DNA of 64,000 bases from Astropecten irregularis (Eukaryota > Echinodermata > Asteroidea > Paxillosida > Astropectinidae). Position 1 is the first letter of the stretch. Each line of letters begins with the position of its first letter. The stretch spans positions 20,481,873-20,545,872 of the forward strand of contig OZ020248.1 of NCBI GenBank assembly GCA_963971285.1, written 5' to 3'. Made by a program: the position numbers and the translations under genes. Below are positions 31,620 to 42,381 of this stretch, one piece after another. Below the pieces are notes generated by a model, which saw nothing but the letters and a program-made list of their open reading frames with translations, did no database searches and was not told where the DNA came from.

Positions 31620-31680
31620 AATTCACTGGCATTGGTTGTCATACCAGAGTCATGACTGTACATCCCTACCAGTTTCAAAT
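31620..31680. repeat. partial direct duplication of the MULE-like fragment
   Basis: ATTCACTGGCATTGGTTGTC and the next 35 bases repeat 31,437-31,490 with two or three differences, 184 bp away. The duplicated block covers the codons for GMYSHDSGVTTNASESF. Confidence 0.75.
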
Positions 31681-31689
31681 TTTAAGGCA

Positions 31690-32180
31690 CAGAAGAACCG
31701 GTAAATTTTGATATCTGTAATGAAATAATGAATAAATCATCAAAATTAACAATCTCACAAATGTAATAAAACCCTCACATAAGAACTCGCATAAATATTT
31801 AGCTCAGGGGAACGGGAAGGGAAACAACTGATGAATGCATTACACAACAAAATGCTAACCACATTGCTAATAAGCCTTTTTAGCATTACCAAAAAGTCGT
31901 AGGTACAGTGTATCAGTACAACAACACACATTAACATAACTTTTTTTTTCTGGTAACTCTTAATAGGAAAACACAATTCCGAAGATCAAACTAGAACTTA
32001 TCCCCTGATGGCGCTTGCTAATGTGGTGTACAGAATCCGGCTCATGTGTACATGTATCTTTATTGAGCACTCATCAAGAATAAAACTGCAGGCCTGTAAT
32101 CAAGTTCCTTTTCAAGATATTATTTATTGTTCCTGTAAGGTAATTAGGCAGGAAGGCAGCGAATTCACCCAAGAAATGGT
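31690..32180. other. no supported gene
   Basis: AT-rich; no motif was recognised on either strand. Confidence 0.4.
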
Positions 32181-32184
32181 TGAG

Positions 32185-32520
32185 GTCTATCTTCTGCTCA
32201 TATTCGTCTCGATTGAAAGAATTCTGAGATTTAATCGGGTGTTGCCCGTTGAGCTCCGCACTACAGTCTTGATCAATTTGAGTGCTGAGAAACGATGTCA
32301 CATGATGCAAATGTAACTGGCAGGACAACAGCAATTCTCACCAATTGATAAACCTCACGAAAAGCCTCTCCATAAGGGCTCGATCAAGTTAACAAACTCA
32401 GGGAGTGACTCCAACAGTTCAGCCTCTGGGATGCCTTTGGTAACATCCATAAGGACTAGATTCAGACTATGTGCATGGCATGGGACATAATATACAAACA
32501 TATACAGGTTTTAGGCCAGT
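32185..32520 (-). pseudogene. ZMYM1-like hAT transposase fragments
   Basis: The minus strand at about 32,500-32,400 reads VPCHAHSLNLVLMDVTKGIP, the (C)xAHxLNLVLxD signature of ZMYM1-like hAT proteins. At 32,310-32,190 it reads RFSALKLIKTVVRSSTGNTR followed by LNLRILSIETN, the hAT dimerisation domain (FSxLKxIKxxxRSxMxxxRLxxLxxLxIE). More than 250 residues that should separate these motifs are missing, so an internal deletion joins the middle to the C terminus. Confidence 0.6.
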
Positions 32521-32768
32521 ATCTTTTGTACTTTCCTCTACAATTATGTCATTGAAGACTTTGGCTCGGTTTTTGTATTTTTCTGATTTTGTACAACTTT
32601 TTTACTTTTACCTCGACCTCTCTGACCTCTTTGTCTTTTCACTGGATTATTTAACCGATCCACCTGACGTTCTAATTCTAGACGTTTCATTTATGTTTCC
32701 TCAAATCTGCTTATATTGAGGTCAACTCATGTTCAACCTTGATGAGCTTATTTCGCTGATCATTCAAG

Positions 32769-33500
32769 TCATCTTCTAGTTTTTCGTTTAGTGGGACTAC
32801 CAGATTTGTGTGGTAACTTAATTGAATACCCTGATTGTTTCCAATTGTTCAACTGTACTCCCAAAGACTTGCCTCCAGCACGTATGCATGTTTTAGATCT
32901 CTGATATATCACCTTTTGTTTTTGCTTTAGGGTCTTAATGACTGGAGGCAAGTCAATTTTGTCACTAGTCATGTGATGTCGATTTAGTATTTTCGAGAGG
33001 ACTTCCTCATTACTCATGCCCGGCTGCTCAAACCTTTGATAGCAATGTCATATAGTAATAAATTGTTAACCCCAAGATTTACAACATACGGATATTGTGA
33101 ACTAGCTTGTGGTACATGTATGCCGGTCTACCATGGCACACTTCCATTCCCCAGATATATTATGCTCTTTCAGCTGCTCATCTGGATCCTAGAAGCATCC
33201 AACGGGCAGCTGAGTTATAAGCTGCCTCAGAATGACTTTCTTGATTTCTTCCACACTTGCTTGTTCTTCTCTGGACTTGAATGTGAGCAGTTTACTACAG
33301 AACAGATCTTCTTTCATTGCCACACAGGCAAATATGGTAGACGTTGTCTTTAGCATAGAGAAAGGATCTGATACCCACTTCTCAGGTTTGACGACATCTT
33401 CCTGGTAGAAATCGTTCATCTCAAGAATGTTATGAGGTTCACTCAGCAGACCCATCTTGGGTTCTGTGATGTATTTGGCAGCAATGCCTAATGATTCCAT
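32769..33500 (-). other. two unrecognised minus-strand open frames
   Basis: 32,769-33,017 is a basic frame (KQKQKVIYQRSKTCIRAGGK, then a GYSIKLP end). 33,189-33,500 reads a mixed frame with GLLSEPHNILEMNDFYQEDV. Neither contains a motif that I can name. Because transposon pieces on the same strand lie on both sides, they are probably parts of the same set of remnants. Confidence 0.25.
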
Positions 33501-33649
33501 ATGTACTTCACAGCTTCCATTTCATGATAAATTAGCAAATAGAATAACTCTCAAACGAATGATTGTTACATACACTGTATCAATGTCTAATTCAAGCATG
33601 TGCTTTTGCAATACACAATTACAATCCATAATGAGGATTATTTAAGTCA

Positions 33650-33930
33650 TCATTGAATTCCACGAATCTGCATTATGCCAAAGTATTTCTTTAATGTTGG
33701 AGTGTTTTGGAATGCCATCCAGTTTTGTGTATCTTCAACTCTAGCTTCTGTGTCACATTCTTTGTTATCTTGAACTAGTTCCTTACATTGCTCAGAGGAA
33801 TGCCTGCTTCTTAGATGATTAATTAAGACAGTTGTACTTTGAAGGACTCCTTCAGCATTCACATTATTGCCCTGAATTACTTTGGCAACTTTTTCACATT
33901 GGCCAAACTCCAAACATCTTCAGACATATC
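33650..33930 (-). pseudogene. BED-type zinc finger fragment
   Basis: In frame with a W-containing start (SEDVW, frame change near 33,915), the minus strand reads CEKVAKVIQGNNVNAEGVLQ followed by STTVLINHLRSRHSSEQCKE. The pattern of an aromatic start, Cys, a loop, T-x-L-xxHLxxxH is that of a BED finger, the N-terminal DNA-binding module of hAT transposases. The usual second Cys of the CxxC pair is absent. The last part (KYFGIMQIRG) may be unrelated. Confidence 0.45.
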
Positions 33931-34148
33931 ATCAACCCAAAGTTTGTCCGGTCGCTGGAGAGGAAGGTTGACCAGGAAGACGGGGCCCAGACGTCCAGTT
34001 GACCTGTTTCCATAACAGTGACAACAGACTTAGCAACATCCCCATTGTCAGTTTTCTCATACAAAGATGAGCGCCTTCTGAACTTGTGACACATCGAAGC
34101 ACTCCATCTGCTGTGAAGGAGTCCATGACTCTCTATTGACTCTTGATG
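33931..34148. other. short stretch without a recognised gene
   Basis: The minus frame (VVTVMETGQLDVWAPSSW) has no assignable motif. Confidence 0.3.
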
Positions 34149-34370
34149 TCAAGAGATGAGTGGTACATTTCTATGAACAGATTCTTGGGCTGCTTCTTCT
34201 TGTTGACCCAAGCAGAGATTGAAGGTTTTGAATTGGTAGTCATTGGTTGTTCTCTTCACTGCCACGTTCTTGTACATCAATGATGTGACGTGGAGAGGGC
34301 CAAGATTGAAGGTTTTGTTGATCCCTATTATACTGGAGTCTTCTGCTTTATGTATGTGTTGAAGTAGCAT
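34149..34370 (-). pseudogene. MULE-like transposase, start of the catalytic core
   Basis: The minus frame reads AEDSSIIGINKTFNLGPLHV followed by TSLMYKNVAVKR. The family motif is (I)GVDxTFNLGxxxVT, with a catalytic Asp in the place taken here by Asn (GINKTFNLG). The loss of the acidic residue would inactivate the enzyme. The rest of the core (the second Asp, Glu) is not adjacent; a C-terminal piece of the same family lies at 31.3-31.6 kb. Confidence 0.5.
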
Positions 34371-34589
34371 CTCTTAATGCAATTAATTTGGGTGTCTGTA
34401 CATGAGGATGATGGATAGTATCTTTGCATGTCTTCTCATGATATGTCTCACACTATCGAGACTCGTCCAAGTCGATCTCCATGTTGAAAATGTCGTCAGC
34501 AAATGTGCACTTCCCAGCTTGTTGATGTAGTTCTCCCTGTGTCGAATGTTCTCCACTTGTTTCTCATTTGATCATGAAATAACCACTTT

Positions 34590-34696
34590 AAAGTCATTGA
34601 AAAGTGAACAAAGAAAATTTGATTGGAGCGGGATTCGAACCGGCGAGCTCCTGAATATTGTACAGGCACTCTACCAACTGAGCTATCCAGCCCTAC
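34590..34696 (-). repeat. tRNA-derived SINE, with an inverted second head at 34,726-34,748
   Basis: The minus strand reads GGGCTGGATAGCTCAGTTGG (A box), then GCCGGTTCGAATCCCGC (B box and T arm), then the tail TTTTCTTTGTTCACTTTTCAA. The tail and B-box half match 12,217-12,290. The anticodon loop lacks the invariant U33 and the acceptor strands do not pair, so this is a SINE and not a working tRNA gene. Thirty bases away on the plus strand a second A-box head (GGGCTGGAAGCTCAGTTGGT) points the other way. Confidence 0.7.
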
Positions 34697-34779
34697 ATTG
34701 GTGGTGTTCCCAATAACACTGCCAACTTAGGGCTGGAAGCTCAGTTGGTAGATATTTCTTTTTGATGAGGACATCCTTC

Positions 34780-35600
34780 ATGATGCTGAAAGATGACTCA
34801 ACAGCTGGGCCATGGAAACAGCTTATTAAGGCAAATACCATGTTAGTCAGGTTTGGGTATGTGCTTGCATTTATTCACTCCAGAAACTCACAATGTCCAT
34901 GCTTTGCAATGACATGTGCATTTTGAAACCAAGCTACATGTATTTATCTGGCTAATGCTGCTTCATTCATGTTTTTGAGCATCAACTCTGCCTGGCTTGT
35001 GCCAGGTTTTATTTCACTGGCAGATTTGCAAGACTTAATGTAGCCAACATATGATTGTCTGATTCACCTGTGCGGTCTTACAGAGTCAACCCTGAAGTTG
35101 TCGGTGCCATCATAGAAAATGTTCCGTTTGCGCCTGGGTCCAGCTCTAGTGTCCACCACTTTCATATCTCTGCACACTGTGTTGAACATTTGCATCGCCA
35201 TCATAACGATGAACATAGCTATTTCCACTGAGTTTCTCATTGTGGCCTGTGTTCGCTTCCTCTTTGTATTTTCATGGTCATGGGCTGTGTTCTCTCCCTT
35301 TAGATTACTTTTTAACATCAAACAGAATCAGATCTGTCTTTAATAAAACTTACTAAAAATAGCTTCAACTTTTATGGGATCCAATGGCTTGAATGTCTTG
35401 TCCCCTTTCTCCTTGTGCAACCCCATGCCACTTGATGCTGCCAGTTCTTCTTTCTTTAAGACAAGATCAAGAGCCTCCCTCATTTAGCAGCTTCTTTCCC
35501 TTGTTTGCTGCATTGGAAGCCCTTTGTATCATTGTCCTGTATCCCACCTTGCTCACCAGCACCCCAGCATAAGGGGGCTTATAGGGTCATTGATGAGCAT
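34780..35600 (-). pseudogene. hAT-like transposase C-terminal region with stops
   Basis: Minus-strand pieces in order: YAGVLVSKVGYRTMIQRASN (about 35,580-35,490), LKKEE with SGMGLHKEKGDK in shifted frames (about 35,450-35,390), IKPGTSQAELMLKNMNEAAL (about 35,010), and TYPNLTNMVFALISCFHGPA followed by VESSFSIMKDVLIKK (34,870-34,790). The last part, with FHGPxVESSFSxMxDxL, is the dimerisation segment of a hAT-like family common in cnidarians and deuterostomes. Several in-frame stops break the frame, and the region 35,060-35,320 does not fit the family. Confidence 0.45.
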
Positions 35601-35609
35601 TCTCTGAAA

Positions 35610-37200
35610 GACATAAAAGAAGTATGGACATGTGTTATCTTCAGTTCTGTACAAATTCAACCTTTGGAAGGTTGAAGTGATTTTCATTGCGTCAGTACTT
35701 CAACATCACAAAAATTCTCATTTGCTTCCACATGAAAGAAAAACTTCTAAATCGTAGCATCATGGAATGAGAAGGTTTTCAATGTCTTTATTAAAATGTT
35801 AAAAGTACCAGTGCAGCCTATATTTCAACAGTTGGGGGCCTATAGGTCGATAGTAGATCATATAAATAGTGCACTTTAAACTGCTACTGGTATAATCACC
35901 ATCATCCTTGGTCATGTTCTTTGTCTGCTTGAGTGGCTCAATAACCATTGGCAACTCTTTCTCTACCTGAACGCTTGTAGTTGAAGTTTCCTTTGTTGAT
36001 ACCCGCATGTGCTTATCTCCACCATGGGCAGAACCATCTGATAATTAAAGTACAATTTGAGTGAAACGTAGAAAAATGTAAAACAATAAATAGTGAATTA
36101 AGTTACACAAGATAAAGGTACGATGACATTTGGATGAGTGTAGAGAGCACTTTCAATGAAAACAGGTAAATACTGTACAGTGCACGATCATCTACAGTAC
36201 AAAGCTGGATCAAGGTACAATAGCTCAACATGTTCTTACCAAAAAATAATACTAACTCACTATCAGAATTATCTTATCAAATTAAAACAATAACAAGCAT
36301 AACAAAGCAATGAAACAAAATCACAAGTGGGATTTATTATATAAGGAAAACAAACAAATATTTACGAGCTCAACTGAGCACGACATCAAGATTACAAGTA
36401 TGGCATTACTAAAGAAGCTCAATGGAAAGTATATGCATTCCTGAAGACTTGATGACTGGCGAGTTAAAAAAATCAACAACAAATCAAATCGGAGGTAGAG
36501 GAACCAAAGACTTGAAACTAATCTGTCATTATTTGAAGTATTTGACAGTGATGTGAATCCATTCAATTAATGATGACAATGCTGAGGCCAGAGGAATGGC
36601 TTTTAACATATTGACAGTCTATGTTTTGTTAGTTTTGAAGTTATGCACAGCCTGCGGATTCTATGAACATAGTAACATACAATAATAAATAATACCGGTG
36701 AATTTCTTTTCAAGTCAAGGGAAGTGTAACTGAGTAACATTTTGTTGCTCACAAACATGTCACAGGTCTTTAGAAAAAGAAAAAACCTTAGAAAAATGTG
36801 GACTGGAGAGTTGCCCCGATGGAATGTGGGGCCGGGTGGTGTAGGACACCTGAAGTGGCGGATGCTCCGATGGCTCAAGGCTCTTCTCCATCCATCGCTG
36901 TTCTCCAGATAATCTGGCTGGTTGAGGGTGGGTCTGTGTCATTGTCTGACCATGGAGAAAGAGTTTTGGATGTGGCCTTCTTCTTGCTTAGCTTCTTCCA
37001 TTTTCTGGTGGGCTCAGGGATGTCACTGATGTCAGATGCAGCCTCCTCCTCCTCTTCCACTTCCTCCTCATTCTCAACCTCTGCACTGGCATGATTTCTA
37101 GAAGAAACTCCTGATTCCATGTCATCATCCAGGAACTCCTCCTCACTGCCCGAGGAACTTTCATGGATGGCCCATTAGTGCCATCGTTACGGTTCTACGT
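35610..37200. other. spacer with two acidic or polar minus-strand exons of unknown function
   Basis: After an acceptor (AATTATCAG, about 36,041) a polar frame runs to about 35,900 (TKETSTTSVQVEKELPMVIE). At 36,875-37,190 a Glu/Ser-rich frame (VENEEEVEEEEEAASDISDI) ends in a basic RKWKKLSKKK. Acidic N-terminal exons of this type are common to many transposases, and I cannot say which. Between them lies AT-rich DNA with nothing recognisable. Confidence 0.3.
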
Positions 37201-37408
37201 GGTGATCACTTCATAATTACCAAAAATATATTACCATGTTCAAGCTGTGACAGTTGATATTCTGAAAAGCAGGAATAAGACATCCAGGTGGTGGATTTGT
37301 TGACTGGATTTGTTGACATCAAACCTCCTCTCCTTCTGATGGCATTGTGATGAGTAGAAGTGTTCAAGAAGGCCTGTATGGAGGTTTTGATGCTAGGATC
37401 GGTGTCCA

Positions 37409-37495
37409 CCTATATCTTGGGCCTGTTCACTGATAAAGGAAACATTTATGGGTAGGCGGTGTTGTAGGATGGCGCTGACAGCTCATCTATCATAT
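37409..37495. repeat. dispersed repeat shared with 42,208-42,294
   Basis: GTCCACCTATATCTTGGGCC, then TTTATGGGTAGGCGG, then GATGGCGCTGACAGCTCATC follow the same order and spacing at both places, with about 80% identity by eye. At 42.2 kb the block lies just beyond a gypsy integrase copy, so it may be part of that element's 3' flank. Confidence 0.7.
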
Positions 37496-37499
37496 TTCT

Positions 37500-37860
37500 A
37501 AAAATGCTCAGCCTTGAGATTGTGATCTCGCAGGTGTCACCCTCGGTGAAATCCGCAGCATTTTCAGGGATATTGAGAGACCTACCCTGTAGGTACAATT
37601 GCCTGAAGGCGATAACCTCTAGTTGGGGAACTGCTGTTATATAAAGAATATAAAACTCTCAGTATGGATAGCCTGTATTGACTATATGAGATCTATAGAG
37701 TTCTTTGTGAGTTCTACAGGCCTATAAAGTTCCTTCTCAGGTGTTGCACAATGGTGCGGCCAGCATTCAAAAAAGGAAAAGTTTTCTGGTTCATTGTGTA
37801 AAAAATAAATTAGCTATATAGTCATTAGTAAGACAAGTAAGGTTTACACCAACAGCTAAG
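37500..37860. other. no supported gene
   Basis: AT-rich, no motif seen. Confidence 0.4.
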
Positions 37861-38235
37861 TTTGGCATTTGAAGTCTTCCAGAAGCATTTTGCAACATCA
37901 TCTTTCAATTGTGTTCTCGCAATTTATGTCCTTCATGTTGACCCACACTCATCAGCAAGGAGTTTATTCATTTTCTCATCTGAATTTGTGAAAACCATTC
38001 GTGAAATTCATGGCCAAAAGAACCTATGCCGGACAGCTTCCTGGGTTCTCTGTGCTGCAAAATGTCTTGCTTTATCATGAAGCTCTTCCAAGACTGTTTT
38101 CTGGAAGGTGCTAGGCAGGACCACCTGTCATCTCTCTTCCAACTGCTTGGGATCCTTGGTGACTCTATAGACTCTTCTTGTCAGGCCATCGGTTACTATC
38201 CATTCATGTTCATTTACAACATGGTGAGGGTAGGA
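37860..38235 (-). pseudogene. gypsy integrase zinc-binding region fused to a transposase end
   Basis: The minus strand reads VLPSTFQKTVLEELHDKARH, then AAQRTQEAVRHRFFWP. This is the H-H-C-C zinc-binding start of a Ty3/gypsy integrase: (V)xPxxxxxxxLxxxHxxxGHxGxxRTxxxVRxRFxWP. Gly before the second His is replaced by Arg, and stop codons stand before QVVLP and after FFWP. Immediately upstream, HHVVNEHEW is a motif from the DDE protein whose exons occupy 38.5-39.3 kb, so two element types meet at about 38,205. Confidence 0.6.
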
Positions 38236-38471
38236 AATCCATATAGCCTGAATGAAGCATTTAAAACGAAACAGCCTTGTGTGAACATACAAAGATTAAA
38301 ACAAATTGAAGGACAGTACCGTTTCTCAGTTTGCAGCACTTCAAGTGTTGCACGTATCCTAATTGATCCTTGGGATAGAGTGGTATTTGATTTTGATGCA
38401 TAATTGCAGCAGTTGGTTCCATCACAATTCAATGTACAAATACAATAACTTTAAAAGAATAATATGTTACC

Positions 38472-39250
38472 TTCAGTGCATCAGTATCTCCATTGCACTT
38501 CTTCGCAGCATACCACAAGTGAGATCGGATAGCATCTGCCTATGGAAGAATCTAACTAAGTCCTTTCTGGCTTGACAGCTAAAAAATCAGGCAAAATTAC
38601 ATTGATTACTGAACCAATAAATAGCACGTCAATTTCCATTGTTGAATTAAAGAATGTTTCAGGAGACAAATTTTGTGATGGCGAAATTTCATCAAATTCA
38701 TAATACCATATTACACCAAGCATTACATGAATATTAAATAGGCATAGAATTTAGCATAAAATATAGTAATCTAAATGTAATTGCAAGTCAAATTTTAAAT
38801 ACTTACAGCTAGAGCTTTTTTATAGACACTTTTGCCACATGTCCCATGTGTGAACGATTTCCTTGTATTTGTTGCAGTTTCCTAAAAGGGTAGATGAAAT
38901 TTGAATGCTGAAAATCAAAAACAAAATCCACGGACCACAACTTTTGTAAAATTAACAAACAGTTGAATTTTACTTTTTATAGACACTTCACAATTTTTTT
39001 CTTCGAAATATCAAACAATAAACCATGAAACTGTCATAGGAATGATATGCTTACGTAGTTTGGCAGATATGGATGAATGAGCATCGGTTGTCACTTCAGC
39101 AATGCCAACTTGATTTAGAACTTTGCCGATGGCCCGCTGGAATCCCAAAACCTCCATGTTGACACTCTTGCCATTTACTTCCCTGGAATCCACTACCTCT
39201 ATATGTATGATCTCTTGGGTACATCTATCAGCAAGAGTGTATAAACTGAG
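38472..39250 (-). pseudogene. DDE transposase of unnamed family, three exons
   Basis: Exon 1 (about 39,250-39,020) reads CTQEIIHIEVVDSREVNGKS followed by VNMEVLGFQRAIGKVLNQVG and EVTTDAHSSISAKLR. Exon 2 (about 38,880-38,805) reads NKYKEIVHTWDMWQKC and ends before GTAAGT. Exon 3 (about 38,582-38,472) reads ADAIRSHLWYAAKKCNGDTD before GTAACA. The KSxNMExxGFxxxL...TTDxHxxI, H-x-DxWH and IxxHxWYxxxxCxGD motifs define a DDE transposase found in fish and marine invertebrates that resembles the bacterial ISL3 type. Exons 2 and 3 contain stops; exon 1 is open. Confidence 0.55.
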
Positions 39251-39259
39251 TTGTTAACT

Positions 39260-40400
39260 ATAATTATGCAAGAAATTAATTAACACACAAAATAAAGCAA
39301 ATAAATAAATTGAGAACGATTACAATGAATTGTTTATTAAGAGCTAAAGAATAAGAGTAAGAACTTAATACACTTCTTAAGGAATAAGCACACACATGAT
39401 AAGATCTAGCATTAGTAAGATATAGTCAACAGAATGGTCAAGATACCAACTGTGGCTACCTAAAGCACAGGCAAGGTCCTTGAGGAGGACATTTTATAGT
39501 CTCAGGGGAACATGTGGTGGTGAGAAAGACAGTTACTCTGCATGGGAACAGCCACCCAGGCCTGGTAGAAAGGAATGTGGAATTTAGGGATTGAGATAAG
39601 GGGTCAAGGGATGGTCAGAAAAAATGGTTACAACATCTAAACTACACACATACACTGGAATACAATGAACTGGGTACATGTATGAATAGTAAGAAGGTTT
39701 AAATCAACACTAAGTTATACAATAAAATGAAGGAAAAGGACAGGACAGGCACAACATACTATGATAGAAGCACTGTGAAATTGAAAAGAAGACAAAGAAA
39801 TGATATACTCTATCTAACTAAAAGCTTTTGTAGAATTCCACCAATGCATCTCTCATTACACCCCCTTCATCTTCACCCAACCTTTCAGTCTTCTTTCAGC
39901 AAGGTGGTTGCTGTCAGATGGGTGTTTTCTTCCAAGGAGAAGTAGCCAATAAGATCTTGACAGACGTTTCCATGGTGTACTTTGATCTATTTCAACTGAA
40001 CTAGTATTATCTCAATATCTTGAAGGTGGTTTTACCACCCATATCCTGTCCAGTTGATAATGCAGGCAAGATTGTTTGTGATTTCCCTTTCAAGAATGCA
40101 GGTTACTGTATCATACACAGTGCTATATCATATAACTAATTACATGTACATGTACCTAAAGAAATAATAAGAATAAGTCCAAAGATTAAATACATTTTTC
40201 AGTATATAAACCCTTGAACAAGTTTAGGTTCAGACCTGTGTACATGTACTGCCTGTGTAAGCACTAAGCAGCATGGCGAAAGTTGTCATTGTTTCGCTAA
40301 TCATTTGCAGCCATCATCGGTACGATACAGTATGGCAATCTCCAAAACGTGCCCATGCATCCAACACTTGTAAGACTGTTAAATATATGTGTTTGTCTCT
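39260..40400. other. no supported gene
   Basis: Sequence of low coding potential, with TACATGTACATGTA at about 40,140 and a similar run at 40,240. A short Lys/Arg-rich plus frame (39,727-39,945) shows no domain. Confidence 0.4.
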
Positions 40401-40405
40401 CTATG

Positions 40406-41053
40406 TTAAAGCCACATTCTAACCTTCTCTACTTCTTTAGCTAAATCTGTAAGTCTTTCCTCTTCCAATTCATCGTGTATCAGGCGATCAACCAGGGCAG
40501 AGGACAGGAAATTAGGTGTTGGCCCATCTTGCATGATACACTGGCCTATATACTGTACATGTACAATGTGATACAAAAGTATAATTCCACAATTTTTCCT
40601 AAACCTATAAACTGTTTGATGGAGACCATCAGCAAACTGGGCTTCACGGGGATCATCTCTGTTGCCGTCTATCAGGCAATCAACCAGGGCAGAGGACAGG
40701 AAATTAGGTGTTGGCCCATCTTGCATGATACACTGGCCTATATACTGTACATGTACAATGTGATACAAAAGTATAATTCCACAATTATTCCTAAACCTAT
40801 AAACTGTTTGATGGAGACCATCAGCAAACTGGGCTTCACGGGGATCATCTCTGTTGCCGTCTATCAGGCAATCAACCAGGGCAGAGGACAGGAAAGTAGG
40901 TGTTGGCCCATCTTGCATGATGCACTGGCCTATATACATGTACAATGTGATACAAAAGTATAATTCCACAGTTATTCCTAAACCTACACATATAAACTGT
41001 TTGATGGAGACCATCAGCAAACTGGGCTTCACAGGGATCATCTCTGTTGCCAT
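40406..41053 (-). pseudogene. HECT-like (G2E3-type) exon, last unit of a tandem array
   Basis: The minus strand carries YIGQCIMQDGPTPNFLSSAL followed by VDRLI, and in the lowest unit continues HDELEEERLTDLAKEVEKVR before a possible donor GTTAGA. The pattern (I)GxxxxxGGPxPxFLSxxxxxxL followed by a charged helix is how the N lobe of G2E3-type HECT ubiquitin-ligase domains reads in invertebrates. Here GGP is DGP. The exon would start after TGTATATAG. The catalytic Cys lobe is not seen. The assignment is tentative. Confidence 0.35.
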
Positions 41054-42136
41054 CTATCAGGCGATCAACCAGGTCAGAGGAAAGGAAAGTAGGTGTTGGC
41101 CCATCTTGCATGATGCACTGGCCTATATACATATACGTACAATGTGATACAAAAGTATAATTCCACAATTATTCCTAAACCTATAAACTGTTTGATGGAG
41201 ACCATCAGCAAACTGGGCTTCACAGGGATCATCTCTGTTGCCATCTATTAGGCGATCAACCAGGGCAGTGGACAGGAAAGTAGGTGTTGGCCCATCTTGC
41301 ATGATGCACTGGCCTTTTTTTTTCAAGTACAATGTGATTATTCCTAAACCTATAAACTGTTTGATGGAGACCATCAGCAAACTGGGCTTCACAGGGATCA
41401 TCTCTGTTGCCATCTATCAGGCGATCAACCAGGGCAGTGGACAAGACAGGAAAGTAGGTGTTGGCCCATCTTGCATGATGCACTGGCCTTTTTTTTCATT
41501 TTACAATGTGATACAAAAGTATAATTCCACAATTATTCCTAAACCTATGAACTGTTTGATGGAGACCGTCAGCAAACTGGGCTTCAAGGGGGTCATCTCT
41601 GTTGACTTCTATCAGGCGATCAACCAGGGCAGAGGACAGGAAAGTAGGTGTTGGCCCATCTTGCATGAGGCACTGGCCTATATACATATACGTACAATGT
41701 GATACAAAAGTATAATTCCACAATTATTCCTAAACCTACACCTATAAACTGTTTGATGGAGACCATCAGCAAACTGGGCTTCACAGGGATCATCTCTGTT
41801 GCCATCTATCAGGCAATCAACCAGGGCAGTGGACAGGAAAGTAGGTGTTGGCCCATCTTGCATGATGCACTGGCCTATATACATGTACAATGTGATACAA
41901 AAGTATAATTCTACAGTTATTCCTAAACCTACACATATAAACTGTTTGATGGAGACCATCAGCAAACTGGGCTTCACAGGGATCATCTCTGTTGCCTTCT
42001 ATCAGGCAATCAACCAGGGCAGTGGACAGGAAAGTAGGTGTTGGCCCATCTTGCATGATGCACTGGCCTATATACATATATGTACAATGTGATACAAAAG
42101 TATAATTCCACAATTATTCCTTAACCTATAAACTGT
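40465..42136. repeat. about 192-bp tandem array, nine copies, exon plus intron unit
   Basis: The marker CAACCAGGGCAG occurs at 40,489, 40,681, 40,873, 41,066, 41,257, 41,426, 41,621, 41,818 and 42,011. Spacing is 191-197 bp except one shortened unit (169 bp). Each unit holds the coding stretch (QDGPTPTFLSSALVD), a possible acceptor (ATGTATATAG) and AT-rich sequence. Two units carry a T run (CTTTTTTTTTC) in place of the TATATACATG segment. Open frames on both strands through the array arise from the repetition. Confidence 0.95.
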
Positions 42137-42381
42137 GTTATTGAATTAGTGGGTGCAATATATATTATGTTTTCTTGGCCAGGCCAAGACGAAGAAACTC
42201 CTTCCTCGGTCCACCCATATCCTGGGCCTGCTCACCCATAAAGGCAACCCTTATGGGTAGGCGGGCGCTATAAGATGGCGCTTACAGCTCATCCAATTGT
42301 TGGAGGCGCTATTACTCAATGCTCACGAAAAAAATGGATGACCAAAACTTCTGCAATGTCTTCATACATTTCAGAACTAAC

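Noticed and set aside
34620-34696. Functional tRNA gene on the minus strand
   Set aside because: A and B boxes are present, but the anticodon loop lacks U33, the acceptor strands do not pair and a SINE tail follows.
36875-37190. PiggyBac N terminus
   Set aside because: Only an acidic stretch is seen; none of the PiggyBac catalytic motifs follow.
40475-42092. Long open frames on both strands of the 192-bp array as repeat proteins
   Set aside because: Open frames on both strands with the same period are expected from repetition; only the minus frame that leads into a unique exon end has any support.
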